NCBI GenBank assembly: GCA_038380795.1
Contig: CM076269.1
Location: forward strand, 5,394,001-5,458,000
DNA length: 64,000 bases
DNA from: Pyrocephalus nanus
Lineage: Eukaryota > Chordata > Aves > Passeriformes > Tyrannidae
Direction: 5' to 3'
The notes under the pieces are model-generated. The model searched no databases. It was not told the origin of the DNA and was given only the letters and a program-made list of their open reading frames with translations. A program made the translations under genes and the position numbers. This document shows, piece by piece, positions 37,596-51,000 of this stretch (position 1 is the first letter of the stretch; the number at the start of each line of letters is the position of its first letter).

Positions 37596-39051
37596 TCGTG
37601 TCCATTTTGCTCTGTTTTATTTCCATGTAAAAATATACCTCTGGTACACAAGATTTAAAGAAAAAAATAGATTTTCACAACAAAGTAAGTGCTTTGAGCA
37701 CTAAAAATTCACTTGTGCACTGTAATGTTGGCTTAAATATTTACATTTGCTAGCCATATTCCCTCCCTCCCCAAAAATGGGCAAACCCCAGATTATAAAT
37801 ATAACCTGTGTATTTTGGATACAAAACTTTCCCAGACAAAAGAGCAGGAAACATAAACATAACAATTCTGTGGCTCAGACAAATTGATTTTAACTCCCCC
37901 AAAAGAGTAAAAAAGAAAAATAAAAACACTTTTGTCAAAAGAGAAATGGCACAGGGAACACAACCTTAGTTATCAGGCACTGCAAGCAGAAGGGGAAGAA
38001 ATTCTGAGACATACTTTTCAGGGCAGTAATGGCACAGACCAGGCAGCAAGTGTGTGCTTTCAGAAGGTCAAAAAGGTATAAGAAGCACATCGGTTTGGAA
38101 GGGGGCCTCAAGAACAGAGCAGATGAGATGTCTCTTAAAGTCCTTCTCCATCTGCTGTAAGGTTGGATAATGGAAAAGCAACAATTTCGACAGCCAGCAC
38201 CTGCTGACCTTGAGCCAAGACAACACATCAGGAAATGCTGACATGTTGAAAATGTCGTTTTCTGGCAACAGTTTCTTTCCATCGTTTTCTGAGACTTTCT
38301 CATGTAGACTGTGCTGATCACACTGAGAAGTGACCTAGTTCACCACCTCGGTCATGGGGCTACCTTGCCATTAGTCCAAGCAGTGTGGGATGCATCCTAG
38401 AACATTATGAAGTCCCCTCTTTCAAATGTGGAAAAATCCCTTGAAAGGAAAAATGGTCCTTTTGGTAAAGCATGAGTTAGGGCAGAAGGAGAGACATTCA
38501 CAGCTCATGGTTAAAAACAGTACATCAACAACTAACCACGTGAAGGCAGCTGGGATGAAATGTCACCAGCTTTGCAAGGCTGATCTCAGGTGTTATCACA
38601 AACCCACTGCATGTGGGGAAGGTAACAGGCATTACTCAGTAGCCAAGGTCACATCTGCTCACAGGGCAGGAATTGCCATTTAAATATTTGGTGATCAATG
38701 TAGCTGAGGACAAAACAAGAGGAAACATCGCTGAAATTTTGATATTGGACATGGGATTGAGTCCTAGAAACCAAAGTGTGCAAAAGTGAACCAAATGTGC
38801 CTCCTCCTCCAGTAAGTCAGTGGCTTTCTGAAACAGGAACCATACAACAGAGACTGGAACCTATTAAATGAAAAGCCTGTCCAGAGGCTCTTGGAAAACT
38901 TAGGATTTGGCCCTGGCCTGAAGAGGCTCTTCTGCAGTGTTCATTGATTTGGAATGCCCAGAGCAAGTCCTTGGGAAAGGGTCTCCCACCACAGGGTGTC
39001 TTGTCCCGTTGGACTCCAAATGAGCCAGCAGAGTTCGCCTGCCAGAACACT
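37596..39051 (-). other. MOB3C: MOB3C 3' untranslated region (approximate)
   Basis: This is the sequence after the MOB3C stop codon, becoming AT-rich between 37480 and 37930. The end is set provisionally by the AATAAA at 37616-37621; signals at 36757-36766 would extend it. Confidence 0.45.
37616..37621 (-). terminator. MOB3C: Candidate proximal poly(A) signal of MOB3C (AATAAA)
   Basis: Canonical AATAAA on the minus strand, about 1.4 kb after the stop codon, in an AT-rich setting. No strong GT-rich element follows at once. Confidence 0.4.
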
Positions 39052-39081
39052 TCAGTGGCAAATTCGTTCTGTCATTTCTTT
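39052..39081 (-). CDS. MOB3C: MOB3C coding exon 3 (last nine codons and stop)
   Basis: KEMTERICH and TGA (39054-39052), immediately after the acceptor CTTTCTCTGCAG. Only 30 coding bases, easily missed by gene finders, but it matches the conserved MOB3C C-terminus exactly in register. Confidence 0.95.
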   Translation of the reverse strand, partial: KEMTERICH

Positions 39082-42000
39082 CTGCAGAGAAAGGAAAGAA
39101 ACAGTAAGTGCAAAAGACAGGTTTGAGTAGCGTGACGTGTCAGGCAGTTTGGCAGGTGTCCAAAACCAACCCAAGGAAGCAACTGTGGGAGTCTCAGGGA
39201 GCGTTCCTCTCTTTCCCATGCCAGCCCTCCTGGGAACTGCTCTGCCTCAGCAGCTCCATCCTGGCGTCCTTATTATTTGGGCTCTGCTCTAGCTTTGAGA
39301 GCAGTCCAAGGAAAGAGCTTTGGTTGAGACACTGAAAGGTGCAGGTCCTGCTCAGCCGTGGAGCAGCCAGACAAGGCAATGCCACTCAGAGCCTCTCTTT
39401 GCAGCTGCCTAGGGAGACAGGACATGGAGCTGCTCCCAGTTCTTGCTCTGGGAGCCGACCACAGCTCACCCAGAGGACCTGTGGTTTTGGCAAGGGATCC
39501 CACAGTCACACTGCAATGCAAATGAGTGCTAATAACAGAGGCCACAGGAAACCTCCAGCCAGACCCAACTCTGTTTAGGCTAAGAGACTGTTTTCTTCAG
39601 CCAGAATGGCATCATGCCAGCTGCATTAGGAAAGTGTCCAGCTTTCAGCTGGTGGGAGATGGTATTTGTCCTTGCCTTAAGGAGCTCAACTAATAGTTTC
39701 TAAAACACATGCATTGCTGCAGAGAGGAAAGTGTGATTCTGGCCCATCATATTCGTGGCTTGTGAATTTGCACGTGCACACAGATCCCCTCATCCACCCC
39801 AGGGGAAGGTTTGCACAAGAAAATGTACTCGCAAAATAGATCTGAAGTAGGACTGGTCTGTGGAGAAGGAAGAACGCAACTCTGAAAAAAGAAGAACAAG
39901 GAAAGTAGGATGACCCCACAGCTCTGCCTTAGTGTGTAACCAGCTGGACCCCTGCCAGTGCTGCAGCCCAGCACCGTGTCCTGCCCTTGTCAGGGAGGCA
40001 AGTGCACGGCTTCTCTCTGCCCCCAAGTCTATTGATGTGTTAAAGTGAGTGGATCACTGCCTTTGGCTAGTGCTGAGTGTAAAAGGGATCCCAAAATTTG
40101 CTAAGAAATCACATCCCAAAGAAGCTTGACAAAAGGGAAACTGGAGCAGCAAAGGGAAGTTCAGCCAGAGGAAGGCTTAGAATATGAGAAATCCTTTACC
40201 CTTGTAATTTTTCCAAGCTATTTTGGCCTAACAGTGAATTTTCTGGCTAAGGACGTGCTGGGTTGTTGGTTCTTTTTTTTTTTCTTACTCCAAAATCTGC
40301 AGACTGGGGCTCTTCAGCAGAATTCCATGTCAGGAATGCTCCAACCATAACACAGGACTCTGACCTGCTGTCATGCTCCAGATGTGCTCTCCCCACATGC
40401 CTGGTGGCCTTCCATAATCACATGTAGGGAACAGGCACCTCTGCAGGCAGGAGTCTCCTCTGTCATGGATTCATAGGGACTAACTCCAGGCATGCAAATG
40501 CAAGATCAGGACAGTTGTCTGGGCTCATGAGGCAGTCTGGTTGCAGGACACTCTGGCAACTCAATGCCTGAGGGAAGGAGGTCCTTCCTCCTGCCTGGTC
40601 CTTCCTCCCAACCCTGTGGTTGGGTCTGCTTGAGGCTTGAATGCCAGGCAATGAGACAAAGATAGACCAGAGGCAAATGTGTCTCGTTTCCTTGTAGTTT
40701 AAACCCAGTTGCATCACGGGGGAAAAAATCTGTTCATCTTAGATTCATCCAGACCCATCAATCATCTCATGTTGCATGTGAGTCACTGGCATTGAAAGCC
40801 TATTTAGCAATGCCAGCCTCTGCTTTGGCTATTAGGTGCTAATTATTTACATTAGCAAGCATCAGTCCAAGGGAATGACACAATTATGGGATGTTTATCA
40901 ACTCTGAAGAACTTTGTCATGAAGAGCACTGGTGAGGAACAGACTGATGCTGAGCTGCCATTTGCTGAAGCTGAGGGCCATTGTGTAATGAATGTCACAA
41001 TCAAATTCTGAAAAATAATTAAAGTAGATACTGTTGTCATTCAAGTCTCCCCTGATTAGATCATCATCTCTCCATCCCCCAAAATCATGATCAGAGCAGA
41101 TAGGCAGCCAATTGACTGAGATAAATGAATGCAGAGGAGTAAAGTGCTTGTCCTTTAGGGGCAGGGGCATCTCCTCCACATTCAGATCCTAAACAGGCAG
41201 CTCATCCTGGGATGTTTCTTAGTTCTTTCTGGGACTAGGCCCTCTTGGTCTTCCATGATTTTCTGCTGCTGGATACAGCCTTTTCTGCAACCCAGCCCTT
41301 ATCAGAGCATGATAACTCCAGGGATTCCTAATAATTCTTCTCCCCACTGCAACATGTCCTCTCTAGGTCACACTACACTCAACCTTGCCTGTGACACACT
41401 TGTATCTCTTACAAAACTAACTATGTGCTTTTTCTAGTCTGTGTGCCCAGGCTGCCTGGTCTCTGCTTCCCACCAGTCCAGCAGTTTTCAAGGACTGACA
41501 CTCTGCCTGGCTAATTGCTTCCCAAGGGGAGCTGCAGGGAAACTGGCAGCTTCAGTGAGGCCTCTCAAGTTTGGCCTCAGTAGCTGTTGTCTGAAGCTGC
41601 CGTGTCCTACTGGAGATTGCCTTCCCTGCAGCCTCATTGTAATTCACACTGGGATCTCAAGCAGGGACCTTGGTCTGCTAAAAGGAAAAGTCAAGATTGT
41701 GGAAAGGAGGCTTTGGCTCAAACCTGACCCCTGAAAGCCACGTGGACACAACTGGCTGGAAATACTTTGATGTGCAAATTGCATCAGAGCTACCAAGTCA
41801 GGATGGAAGGACACTGCAATGGAGTGGCCCTGAGGGTACTGAAGAGCGATTCACAGATACCACAGCAGAAGCAAAGTTTAAGGAGGGTTTTCCAAGGGCA
41901 AAGGATTTTCTCGGTGTTGCTGAGAAGTTCTCTCTCAGAGCACTAAGGCTGATGGTTACAGGACAGAAAACATGAGTGTGTTTCAGAGGCAGGGTGGCTG

Positions 42001-45000
42001 AAAGAGTCTGGAGAGGGTGACTGCACTGCTCAGAGTCCTGCCCCCACCTGAACCTACCAGTGCTCTGTTCCCTCATGCCACTCTCACCCTCCACCTCCCC
42101 ATCCCTGGGGCATCCTTACCAAAGGCTCCAGCTCCCGATGGTCAATGAGGCTGAACTCCCTGATGAAGTAGTAAAAGTGCTTGTAGCAGGTGTTGACATG
42201 AGCCTCAGCACCCATGTTGATGATGCTGTCAAAGTGGTGGATATAGACATGGACAAAGACACGGAAGAGGCGGGTGAGGATCTTGGTGCAAACTTGCTGG
42301 AACTGCTTGGGGAAGGGAACACCTGCAAAGCAGAAACAAATTGGAAGCCATTTTACAATTTCCAAGAAAACAGTTAGCATTTAAATGTCACTGGCACATT
42401 TGACAGGCAGTCACAGACAACAAGGAAGGACTCCCTCGGCTAATGTCAAGAATGACAGATACACTGGGACAATGTTCCATCTAACTCTTCCCACATATTC
42501 CCTCATTGCCCAACAAGCAATTTCACATAGGCATGGGCTGAGGATCTGGGGAGCTGCCCTAGGAGAGAAAGTTTCTTATCCACTGGAGGAGACCACAGAT
42601 TCCACATCTGGTTCAATCCAGAGCAATCTGGCTGAGGACTCTTCTGCCCCCTCTCCCTGCCTTTACCTTAAAAGCCTGTGCAGGCACAGCATAAGCTGAA
42701 TTGTATTTACCCAGGTCCACAAAGTCAAACCATCTCCCAGAAGAAAAAATACCTTCCCTGTTCCTCTGAACTAAAAGCATGTTTCACACTCTTTTTCTTC
42801 CTCCCCACACCCTCAAACATCACATCCGATGCATCAACAGAAACGGGTGGGGTTTCTACCTTTTCTCCTGATCCTTGTTTCAGTAAAATGTCTCATTAAA
42901 TCAGGAAGAAAACTGCCCATCTTAATGATGTTTGGGTTGTAATTTCACTGCACTGTATGATGCTCCCCCCTCATATGACCTCCCAGGATGGTCAAGACTG
43001 GGACCCACCATGCATTGCTCTATACTTGTAGCTTTGTTCCACACAAGGACACACTGTGGGACCTTTACATCCCTGTCAAAACACACTGCTATCACAGTGA
43101 AAATCTCAGGGCTGTGATACCATCAGTGCCAGTAACCTCGTGGTAAATCTCTAAAGGAAATATGGCTTTGAAACCCTAAACATTCTCTCTCTTTTTTTTT
43201 TTTTTTTTTTGTGAGGAGGAAAATGAAACAACTGGAATTTGTTTTCCTGAAGCTTCTTCCTCTCCCCAGAGCAATTCAATGCAAATAGGCAAAGAACAAA
43301 ATAAAAACCTCCTTCCCACGGTTGTACCAGCCTCCTCCCTTAGCTTCTCATTAATGCAGCACATAACCTCTGACAAATCTTTTCAAACAAACTCCGCTCA
43401 AGCACGGCCAGCTCACAAATTTTGCGCCGGGGAAAGCATCAGCAAATCTCCCAGCTAAAAAATTAAAAAGGGTAATTTTTATCTTTGAATCTTTCTCGTC
43501 AGCCTTGCAAGGCAATTAAAACACTTTTTTTTCCCAGAGGCTCCTGGCAGTTTTGTTTCCCAGCAGCAGTGCCGTGCCCTTCTCCTCCGTAGGTGGCAAA
43601 CACAAAGGTCCCATCCCTCCGACATAGTGTTTTCAATTGAGAGGGTTTGGCAGGTGCTGGGCTTGGTGATTTTTGGTCTAAAACAGAGTCACCCTCAGCA
43701 CAGCTGCAGAGCTCTCCTTTCCTGCCAGTCTGATAAAGGCAGGGATCAGAGAGAGATCTCCTGGATCCCCTGCAGCCAGGAGGGACACGGTGCTTTATCA
43801 ACAGTTCATTTGAGCTTCTTGCACCAAGTGAGAATTTGCTGAGCAAATAAAAGTTGTAATCACCCAGCTGGAGACTCAGATATGCCATTAGGGTGGCCCC
43901 TGCAGACCAGCTTTGAAGAACTGGTCAAGAAACATTTTCTTTTAATAAAGAAAAGTTTGTTACGGCAAATAATTTCTGATGAACACACATTGCTGGGCCT
44001 TGGCTGGGGAATACACACTGTTCTGAACAACCCAATCCTGAGCTGAGAAGGAAATAAGATCAGAGAGTGGAAACCAGGTCAAGGAATCTCAGGGTGCCAG
44101 GGCTGAGGGCATCTATGGTCCAGACACTGCTGTCATGTGAGCCACCTCCAGAGCTGCCAGATGGTGACATGTAGCTTTCCATGGCTTTTGTCCTGAGGTT
44201 AGCCAGGAACCATCTTGTCCTATACATCAGTCACCAGCAAGTCTTCGTGGACGTGCCTGCAGCTGAGAGACTTAGAGGGGAGACACCTCCAGCTACACTC
44301 TGGGTTTTCCAAGAGCAGCTTTTCCATCAGGGAACTGAGACTTAGCGTAAATCAGAGAATCAAAGAACAGTTTGGGTTGGAAGGGATCTTTAAAGGTCAT
44401 CTAATTCAAATCTCATGGCTGTGAGCAACTGTGGGAGCTGCTGAGCTCCTAAACCTAATGATGTACAGAAAGATACCATCAAGCTGCTACCCCCTTCCCG
44501 TGATTCACATAAACCAGCAGCACCAGGAGCTCCCGGGAGGTGAAGCTGGGCTGCCCTTCTTTGTGTCCATCACCAGGTGTCAGTGTGTGGCCGTTCCCTC
44601 CAGACATGTCCAGGCTGCCTGTTACTCATGGACTTTTGCAGGTCACCCCTCACCCTACCGTGTCATGACACCACCAACTACGGTCCTTTGGGACCAGGGA
44701 TCACTTGGGTCTGGCTCTGACTCTTTCTCCCTGCAACAACCCTCTCACTTGCACACCTGCCTAGGGAGGCACAGCCCTAGGCCATCGGGTCCCGCTTCCT
44801 CTCCCCGTGCTGCAGCCACGTCTGTATCTCCTGTGCCAGGAGCCTCGATATAGGCTATGGATGCTTGACTGGACCTTGCATCTGGCACGGGGCTCTGTGC
44901 CAGCTGATCAAAGCCCTTCCCTGCAGGAAGGAAGCAGGGCGGATATCTGATAAGCAGTTGCCTCTGCCAGCAGCAGCCGTGCCTCACTGCTGGTCTCCAG

Positions 45001-48000
45001 CGACTTGGAAAGCAACCCACCACAGCCACAGTGGGCACTGGCCACGCTGGCAGGGAGCTGGAGAAACTCCCCATCCCCTTGGCCAGCGCTGAAAGAAAAG
45101 GGCTCTTCAGTAAAGGCTGCATGTGAACAACATGGGGAGAGCAGCAGAAAGATCTGGAATAAATACGGCACTCCCGGGGTCACAGCTGCTGGCGCAGCGG
45201 ATGTCCAGCACACAACACATGTGACATCCTCTGCGGCACGTGAGGGGACACAGCGAGGGCAGGCCGTGCCTCCTCCCTGCAGCCAGCACATCCCAGCAAG
45301 GGGAAAGGCCTGGGACAGGGATCTCAGCACCTGGCCACGCACCTTTCCTGCCCTTGCAGATGTTTCGCTCCAAAATGAGCAGCTCGTTGCCATTCACATC
45401 ATGACACCACCGCGGCACAAAGCGGGAGTAGCAGATTGGTGGTAGCAGCAGGGGGATGAGGCTGGTAGGACAGACTCTGGTGGCTGAGAGGTCCTGTTAG
45501 CAGAAGCATGGCAAGCCAGGGCAAAGTCAGGATGGAGCCCCAGGTTTTGACAAACCACTCTGACAGGGTGACGCTGCTTGGCTTGGCTTCACCCTCCCTA
45601 GTCCTACACACCTTCAGGGACCCAGCAGCACTATCCCAGTTCATCCAATTGATGCTGGTCTCAGCTGCCTCAGGGGGATAGCAGAACACCACAAAACCCC
45701 CCACTTGCTGCATTAAAACTACCATTACATTTAATTCACTGGTGCTCACCATCCAGCAGCCTTGGAGAAAGCAGCAGCAACCTCCCAGTCTGGCAGGTGG
45801 TGGCCACCCTCTGACTCTTCTTGCATGATGCTTAGTTTAGATATTAGGAAAAATGTCTTCACTGAAAGGGTTGTCAGGCACTGGAATAGACTGCTCTGGG
45901 AAGTGGTGGAATCACCACCCCGTTCCAAGCTTGGGCAAAAGCTGTAAGTACAGCAGGTAGAGTTTCACTCCAAGCAGCGTGACTCACAGCCCTGAAATGA
46001 ATTAGCACCTTCAGTTTGTCTTGGATGTTTTGCTTGAAAATCCCAAGATATGATTTAAAGCTTCAAGAAATCTGTTTTTCCCACTCTGTGCTGATTGCTT
46101 CAAAACATAAGGAAACCATGTGGGACCATGTGTAACTGGAAATGAAAATGAGAGGTAACAAGTTGCCTGTGCTTATGGTAAGGGACTGCCAGTGGCTCTT
46201 GGATCTTTCCTGCCATCTCCCATCCCTAACACTTGTGCTCCAGCCAATTTAATTTTTTCATGATGAATCAGTACTGGGAAGCTATTTTGCTTCTTGGCAA
46301 TTGTACTTTTTTTCCTCTGCAAATGCAGTAATTCAGTGAACTTCGTGATGAATTGTTGTTATTTCTCAATTTCATTTTGGCCACCGTGGTGTTCGGTGAC
46401 TCATTTTTCCTAAAAATAAGTCTTTAAAGCCCCATTTAAAACTAATGGCATGATGGCAGCAGCTGCAAGCTGCTGTGGTGTTAATTTTGGAAGAAAATAG
46501 CAGGAAAAAAAAAAAAGACAAATTGTGTAAAAAATAGCCAACGTAGAGAACACCAATAATTAGCTGAGCTCTGAACATTTTTCTCCTGTTGTTATGGCGA
46601 GAAAGTATCAGATAATTTCGCACCAAGTTTTCTCCTTTTTTTTTTTTTTTTTCCCTATTGTTTCAGGACCACGGTTGAATGGCAGAGCTTGAGTTTTGAA
46701 AAGCTTTCCAAGAACTGTTCCAAAATCTCCTGTGACCGATGCTCTGTAGAGCCACAAGCAAATCTGGCAGAGATCACGGGGTGTTTCTGGCGCTGGGTTC
46801 GGTCCAAACACTGCGCCTGTGCTGATTTAAGAATGGAGGGGCTTCAACAACCATGACACTGCTGATGTGGGACACCTGGCCTTGTGCAACCAGCAGCCTG
46901 ATGCTGGGCTGACTGGTGCAGACACAGACAGCTGCCACAAACCCCATCCAGCCAGCCCTCCTCCCCAGCACGCTGCTGCCCAGCAGCAGCTCCCTAAAAC
47001 CAGGCACCACAGGGCAGAACGACTGCAGGGAGGAGATGATATTTTCCAGGTGGTAATTTGTTCATGTGGCCACTCGCTGAATAAATCTGCTGATATAGTT
47101 TTACCAGCTGGTAAAAGCACACCTGTAGAATCATTTATTCTTCTCCCTGAATGGTAACAATGCTTATTCTCCATTTAAATGCATTTTTCAGGACAGCTAC
47201 ATCGGTTGGAAGAGTGGAAACAAAGCACTAGCACACACAAACTGATGCAGGTCATCTGGAAAAGCTGCTGCTGCTGTAGATTTATGGCCACCAGGTTGGC
47301 ATAGCTCACCCCATGCAGGGATTTGTCTCATCTTAACTGGCTGACAAACAGGTTTCCACTCCAGAGAAAGGATTATAGAGCGGGATGGAGCCCTGCAGGT
47401 GGATTTCCCTGGGGATGGGGAAGGCACAGTATCTCCCCAACCCTTGCTGTGGTATGCAGGGGGCTCGGCAGCACCCCCAGACCCATGAATAATCCCCACC
47501 ACAGGGATTTTCTACTGATGCCGTCCAAGGGCTGGTTTAGTCTGCCAGGTCACAAGCTGTCTGCTGGTGTCGGACTCCCTTCCTGTCCTCTGGCCTCACT
47601 GCAGAGCTGGCACAAGCTCTGAGTCACACATCTTGGCTAAACCAAAGGTGTTTTTCACTTGGGTCCCTCTGCTCCCCTCGCCCCTCTGACACTGTGCTGA
47701 AGGAGCAGATGCTTTAGTGGTGCCCAGCTCTGCTCCAGTCACTGGAGCTTTGACCATTTGCCCCAGCCAAGGTCTCCCCCGTGATGCCAAAGGACCCTGA
47801 GAGCCCACAAGCCAGTGAACATCTCTGCTCCTTTCCAGCTGAGTCTCTCACCCTGGGGTGAAGGATTTCCGCCCTCTGACCCAGGAAATACCGAAACTGC
47901 CACGACAGCTGTGAGCAAGCCCGGGTGAATCATGTGCTGCTTCTGGCTTTGTAGCTCTTGGATGCAGAAGGATGCTGAGGTTAGCCTCAGGCAACATTAG

Positions 48001-51000
48001 CAAGTTTGGGGAACACTTCTGTTTCTGAAATAAACAAACTTAGAAAAAAAGGAAAGTCTGTTTTGTCTGCGGTCAGGTGGCCTTAGCCAGGGAAATCTTT
48101 GTGCTGGGACAGCTTTATGGCACATGGCAAAGAGGGGTCAGGAGGGGACGCTGAGATGCTTTCTCAGCTTGTGAAACACTTGCACAGATGGTGGTCAGCT
48201 GTGCCCAGGGACCTCTCCAGACCAAGCAGGACTGAAACAAACCTTCATGCTGAATCCCACCTCTCCTGCTAATTTCTCTCCACAACTCCAATGCATGACA
48301 TTTATAATTTCTCCACATCAAACTCCTTTAGCCTCCTTAAAACAGCTCACATCTCCTCTGCGTCCTCTCAGTGCCTTCCCTTGTCCTGGATCTTTTCCCT
48401 TGTTTCTGGCTCTTTAGGAAAGAGGCTGAACATCAACATTTGGTCACTCTGGCCACTGTCCCTGAGTCCCACATCCTGCCCAGCCTCCTCCATCATCCAG
48501 AGTGACGATGAGGAGCAGCTCGTCAGGAGCAGGCGGATGTGACATTTCCCTTCGGCCAAACACCTCCATCTTCTGAAATGCCAGAGCTGCCAAGCAATTA
48601 CCCAGCACACAAGGCAGGCCAGTGAAAGGCAGTTAATTGGGGACATACTGATGACAAAGTGCCACTGGCTCCCTCCTCCCCCTGTCTCCCCCCCTCCAAC
48701 ACCGCTTTAGAGTACAACCTCAGCCTGAGTTCTCTCTTGCATGTGTGAGGCCAGAACCACAAGGACATCCAGCAAAAGGATTGAAGTCACTCAGGGGACA
48801 CAAGGGTCCCTACAACAAAGGTGCTTGGAAGAGGGACCCCAAGAACAACGTTAGAAGAAAAGAAAATGGATTTGCCCCACGATCACCTGCAGCTAGGCTG
48901 GATCTGACCCAGGACTGTCCCCACAATGAAATGAAAAAAAGAAGTGGAAACCAGCCATCCCTCCCCACATCAGGATGTGTTACACCTTGGAGGGAGAAGT
49001 GCCAGAAATGGGGTGCAAACCAGCAGGGCCATGACTGTATTGGGCTTTTGCAGCTCAGAGGGAAAAATGAGCAGAGGGTGCTGCAATGTCCCTCCTGTGG
49101 CTGCCTGCTTTCTGTAGTGTTAAGACTCCATGTAAACCCTTATTCCCCAGAGCAGCTTTCAAACAGCATCCCATCCCAAATCCCACCAGAAAGGCACAAA
49201 ACTGGATCAGGTCACTCTCCTTTCTGGCTGAAGGGAAAACAGAGTAAATCCATATCCATGCCTCTGCTTTTAAGGTTGTGCAGATCTTCTCCTTGGGGAC
49301 AAACTGAGAAGGGGAAGACCTAGCCTGCTCCCTGTGGCAAGCCAGAATTAAAGGGGAATTTGTTGTCCCCAGCAGAGCTGGGGCTGCTGGTTCAGAGCAT
49401 CCTGCACTGACACTGTCAGCCAGTCATACTTTCAGCCTACTCTGGAATGTGTGGACACCACGGAGCCCACGAGGGAGAGATGCCTCCATGGCACAGTGAA
49501 AATCCCTGGTGAATCCCACGCACCCCAAAGCCATCCTATCTGCCTGTCCTACAGCACAAGGACCCAGCACTGCCCTACCCTGACAGCCCCAGACCACCAG
49601 CAAGGAGAAGAAGGCAGTGAGTGCCTGCAGGTCTTGGATTCATGGAGAGAAGGAAACCCCCAGGAGGGGAGTTGTCCCACCCTAACCCCAGGCAAAGCCA
49701 GAGCAGCCAGGTCAGATCAGGGGTCTGGGGGGGGGTCACTCCATCCCAGGGCCAAAACAGTTTGGCACAACCAGGCTGCAGGCACTGCCTCCCCTCTTGC
49801 TTATGGAGAGAACAGAGACTTCCCTGAACAAGACACACAGCTATATATACAGCACAGCCAAGTGGGGCTACAATAGTGAGTAATACCAGTAATCCCACAC
49901 AGACCATTTTCTTCAATGTTTCCCAGCATAGTAATGAAAATTCTGGTCCTAAACTGCACTGATTCCATCCAGCTCTGTCGGCTGTGCTGCTTGGCAAAAC
50001 AAAAAAGGTCAAGCAGACTTGCAAAACCTTGCCTTTCCCCCCAGAGCTCCTTAAATATCTTTTTACATGGAAATAACTTTGTGTTCCACCTGTAAAACAA
50101 CCAGTCCAAGGCATGACCTGAGGCTCTTGAAGACCCACCAGCCAAGGCATCAGCTCCAACCCTTGAACTCATCTCCCCAAATGACAAAAAAGCAGTGAGG
50201 CAGCAGCTACTGTCGGCCTCGGCAGGTGCTGAGCATTGCAGGTCAGCAGCAGGGGCGTTAGTTTGTAGGCTGTGTTGCCTTTGGCAGCTGCTGCAAGCTC
50301 CCAAGGCCAAACTTTTTGAAGGGGTATATTGTACACCCTGGGTCTTGGCAGTGGAAAGGCCAAGATCATCCTGGGGACAGGAACATCTCTGCTCAAGTGA
50401 TGCCTCAGCTACACAGTGAGATGTGAGGTATAATCAGGGCTGAGTGAAGCAGCAAGGTCAGACAAAGGCTAGACTCTGGGACCATGAACCTACGTGGAAA
50501 ACAAGAAAGAAATCGATTTGGTTACTTGAGAGAAGAGCGTGGGGATGTGATCACCACCTCTAACCAGCCCTGTGGCTCAGCTCCTTGAGGGAAGGCAAGG
50601 AAGCTGACGACCTACCAACCTCCACTTCTCACAAGCACAGAATACTTGGAAAAGTCCAAGCACAGAAAAGGAGAACATTGTGTTCCACATCCCCTAGCAG
50701 CAGGATGAGAAACCCTGAGCTCAGTTTGCAGCAAAATGGTGTGGGACAGACACTGGGTAACACCTGGAACAGGAAAGGTCACAATACTTGGGATTGCAAA
50801 GTCCAGCAAGACCGACCCTGAGGTGCACCAGCAGCTTGGGAACCCGCACCAGTTAAAAACCCCATCCTTCCTGCAAAGAACCAGAGCACACTCACCTATC
50901 CTGGTGGGGAAGACGTCCTCGTTGTTGATGAGCATCTCGATCCAGTCCATCAGCATACACATGTACTGCGGAGCCGACAGCTTGGTCGGCTTCTTGTATT

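Larger units (their letters stand above)
42323..50895 (-). other. MOB3C: MOB3C intron 1, about 8.6 kb
   Basis: It holds a T19 run (43192-43210) and CR1 fragments (44349-44432 and 45830-45940). A plus-strand open frame of 192 codons at 48745-49323 has no recognisable family and no supporting signals, so it is not called. No nested gene is seen. Confidence 0.65.

Noticed and set aside
40440..40480. Candidate MOB3C last exon around ATGACAGAGGAG
   Set aside because: It matches only MTE and then diverges, with no acceptor in register. The exon at 39052-39081 fits completely.
42084..42119. Read-through extension of MOB3C exon 2 (VRMPQGW...)
   Set aside because: A strong donor (TTG|gtaagg) precedes it, and the true C-terminus KEMTERICH is found at 39081-39052.
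48745..49323. A 192-codon plus-strand open frame in MOB3C intron 1
   Set aside because: It has no domain, no clear splice or poly(A) support, and composition like the surrounding non-coding sequence.
49575..50159. A 194-codon minus-strand open frame in MOB3C intron 1
   Set aside because: No family is recognised, it overlaps opposite-strand frames, and no exon boundaries give it support.
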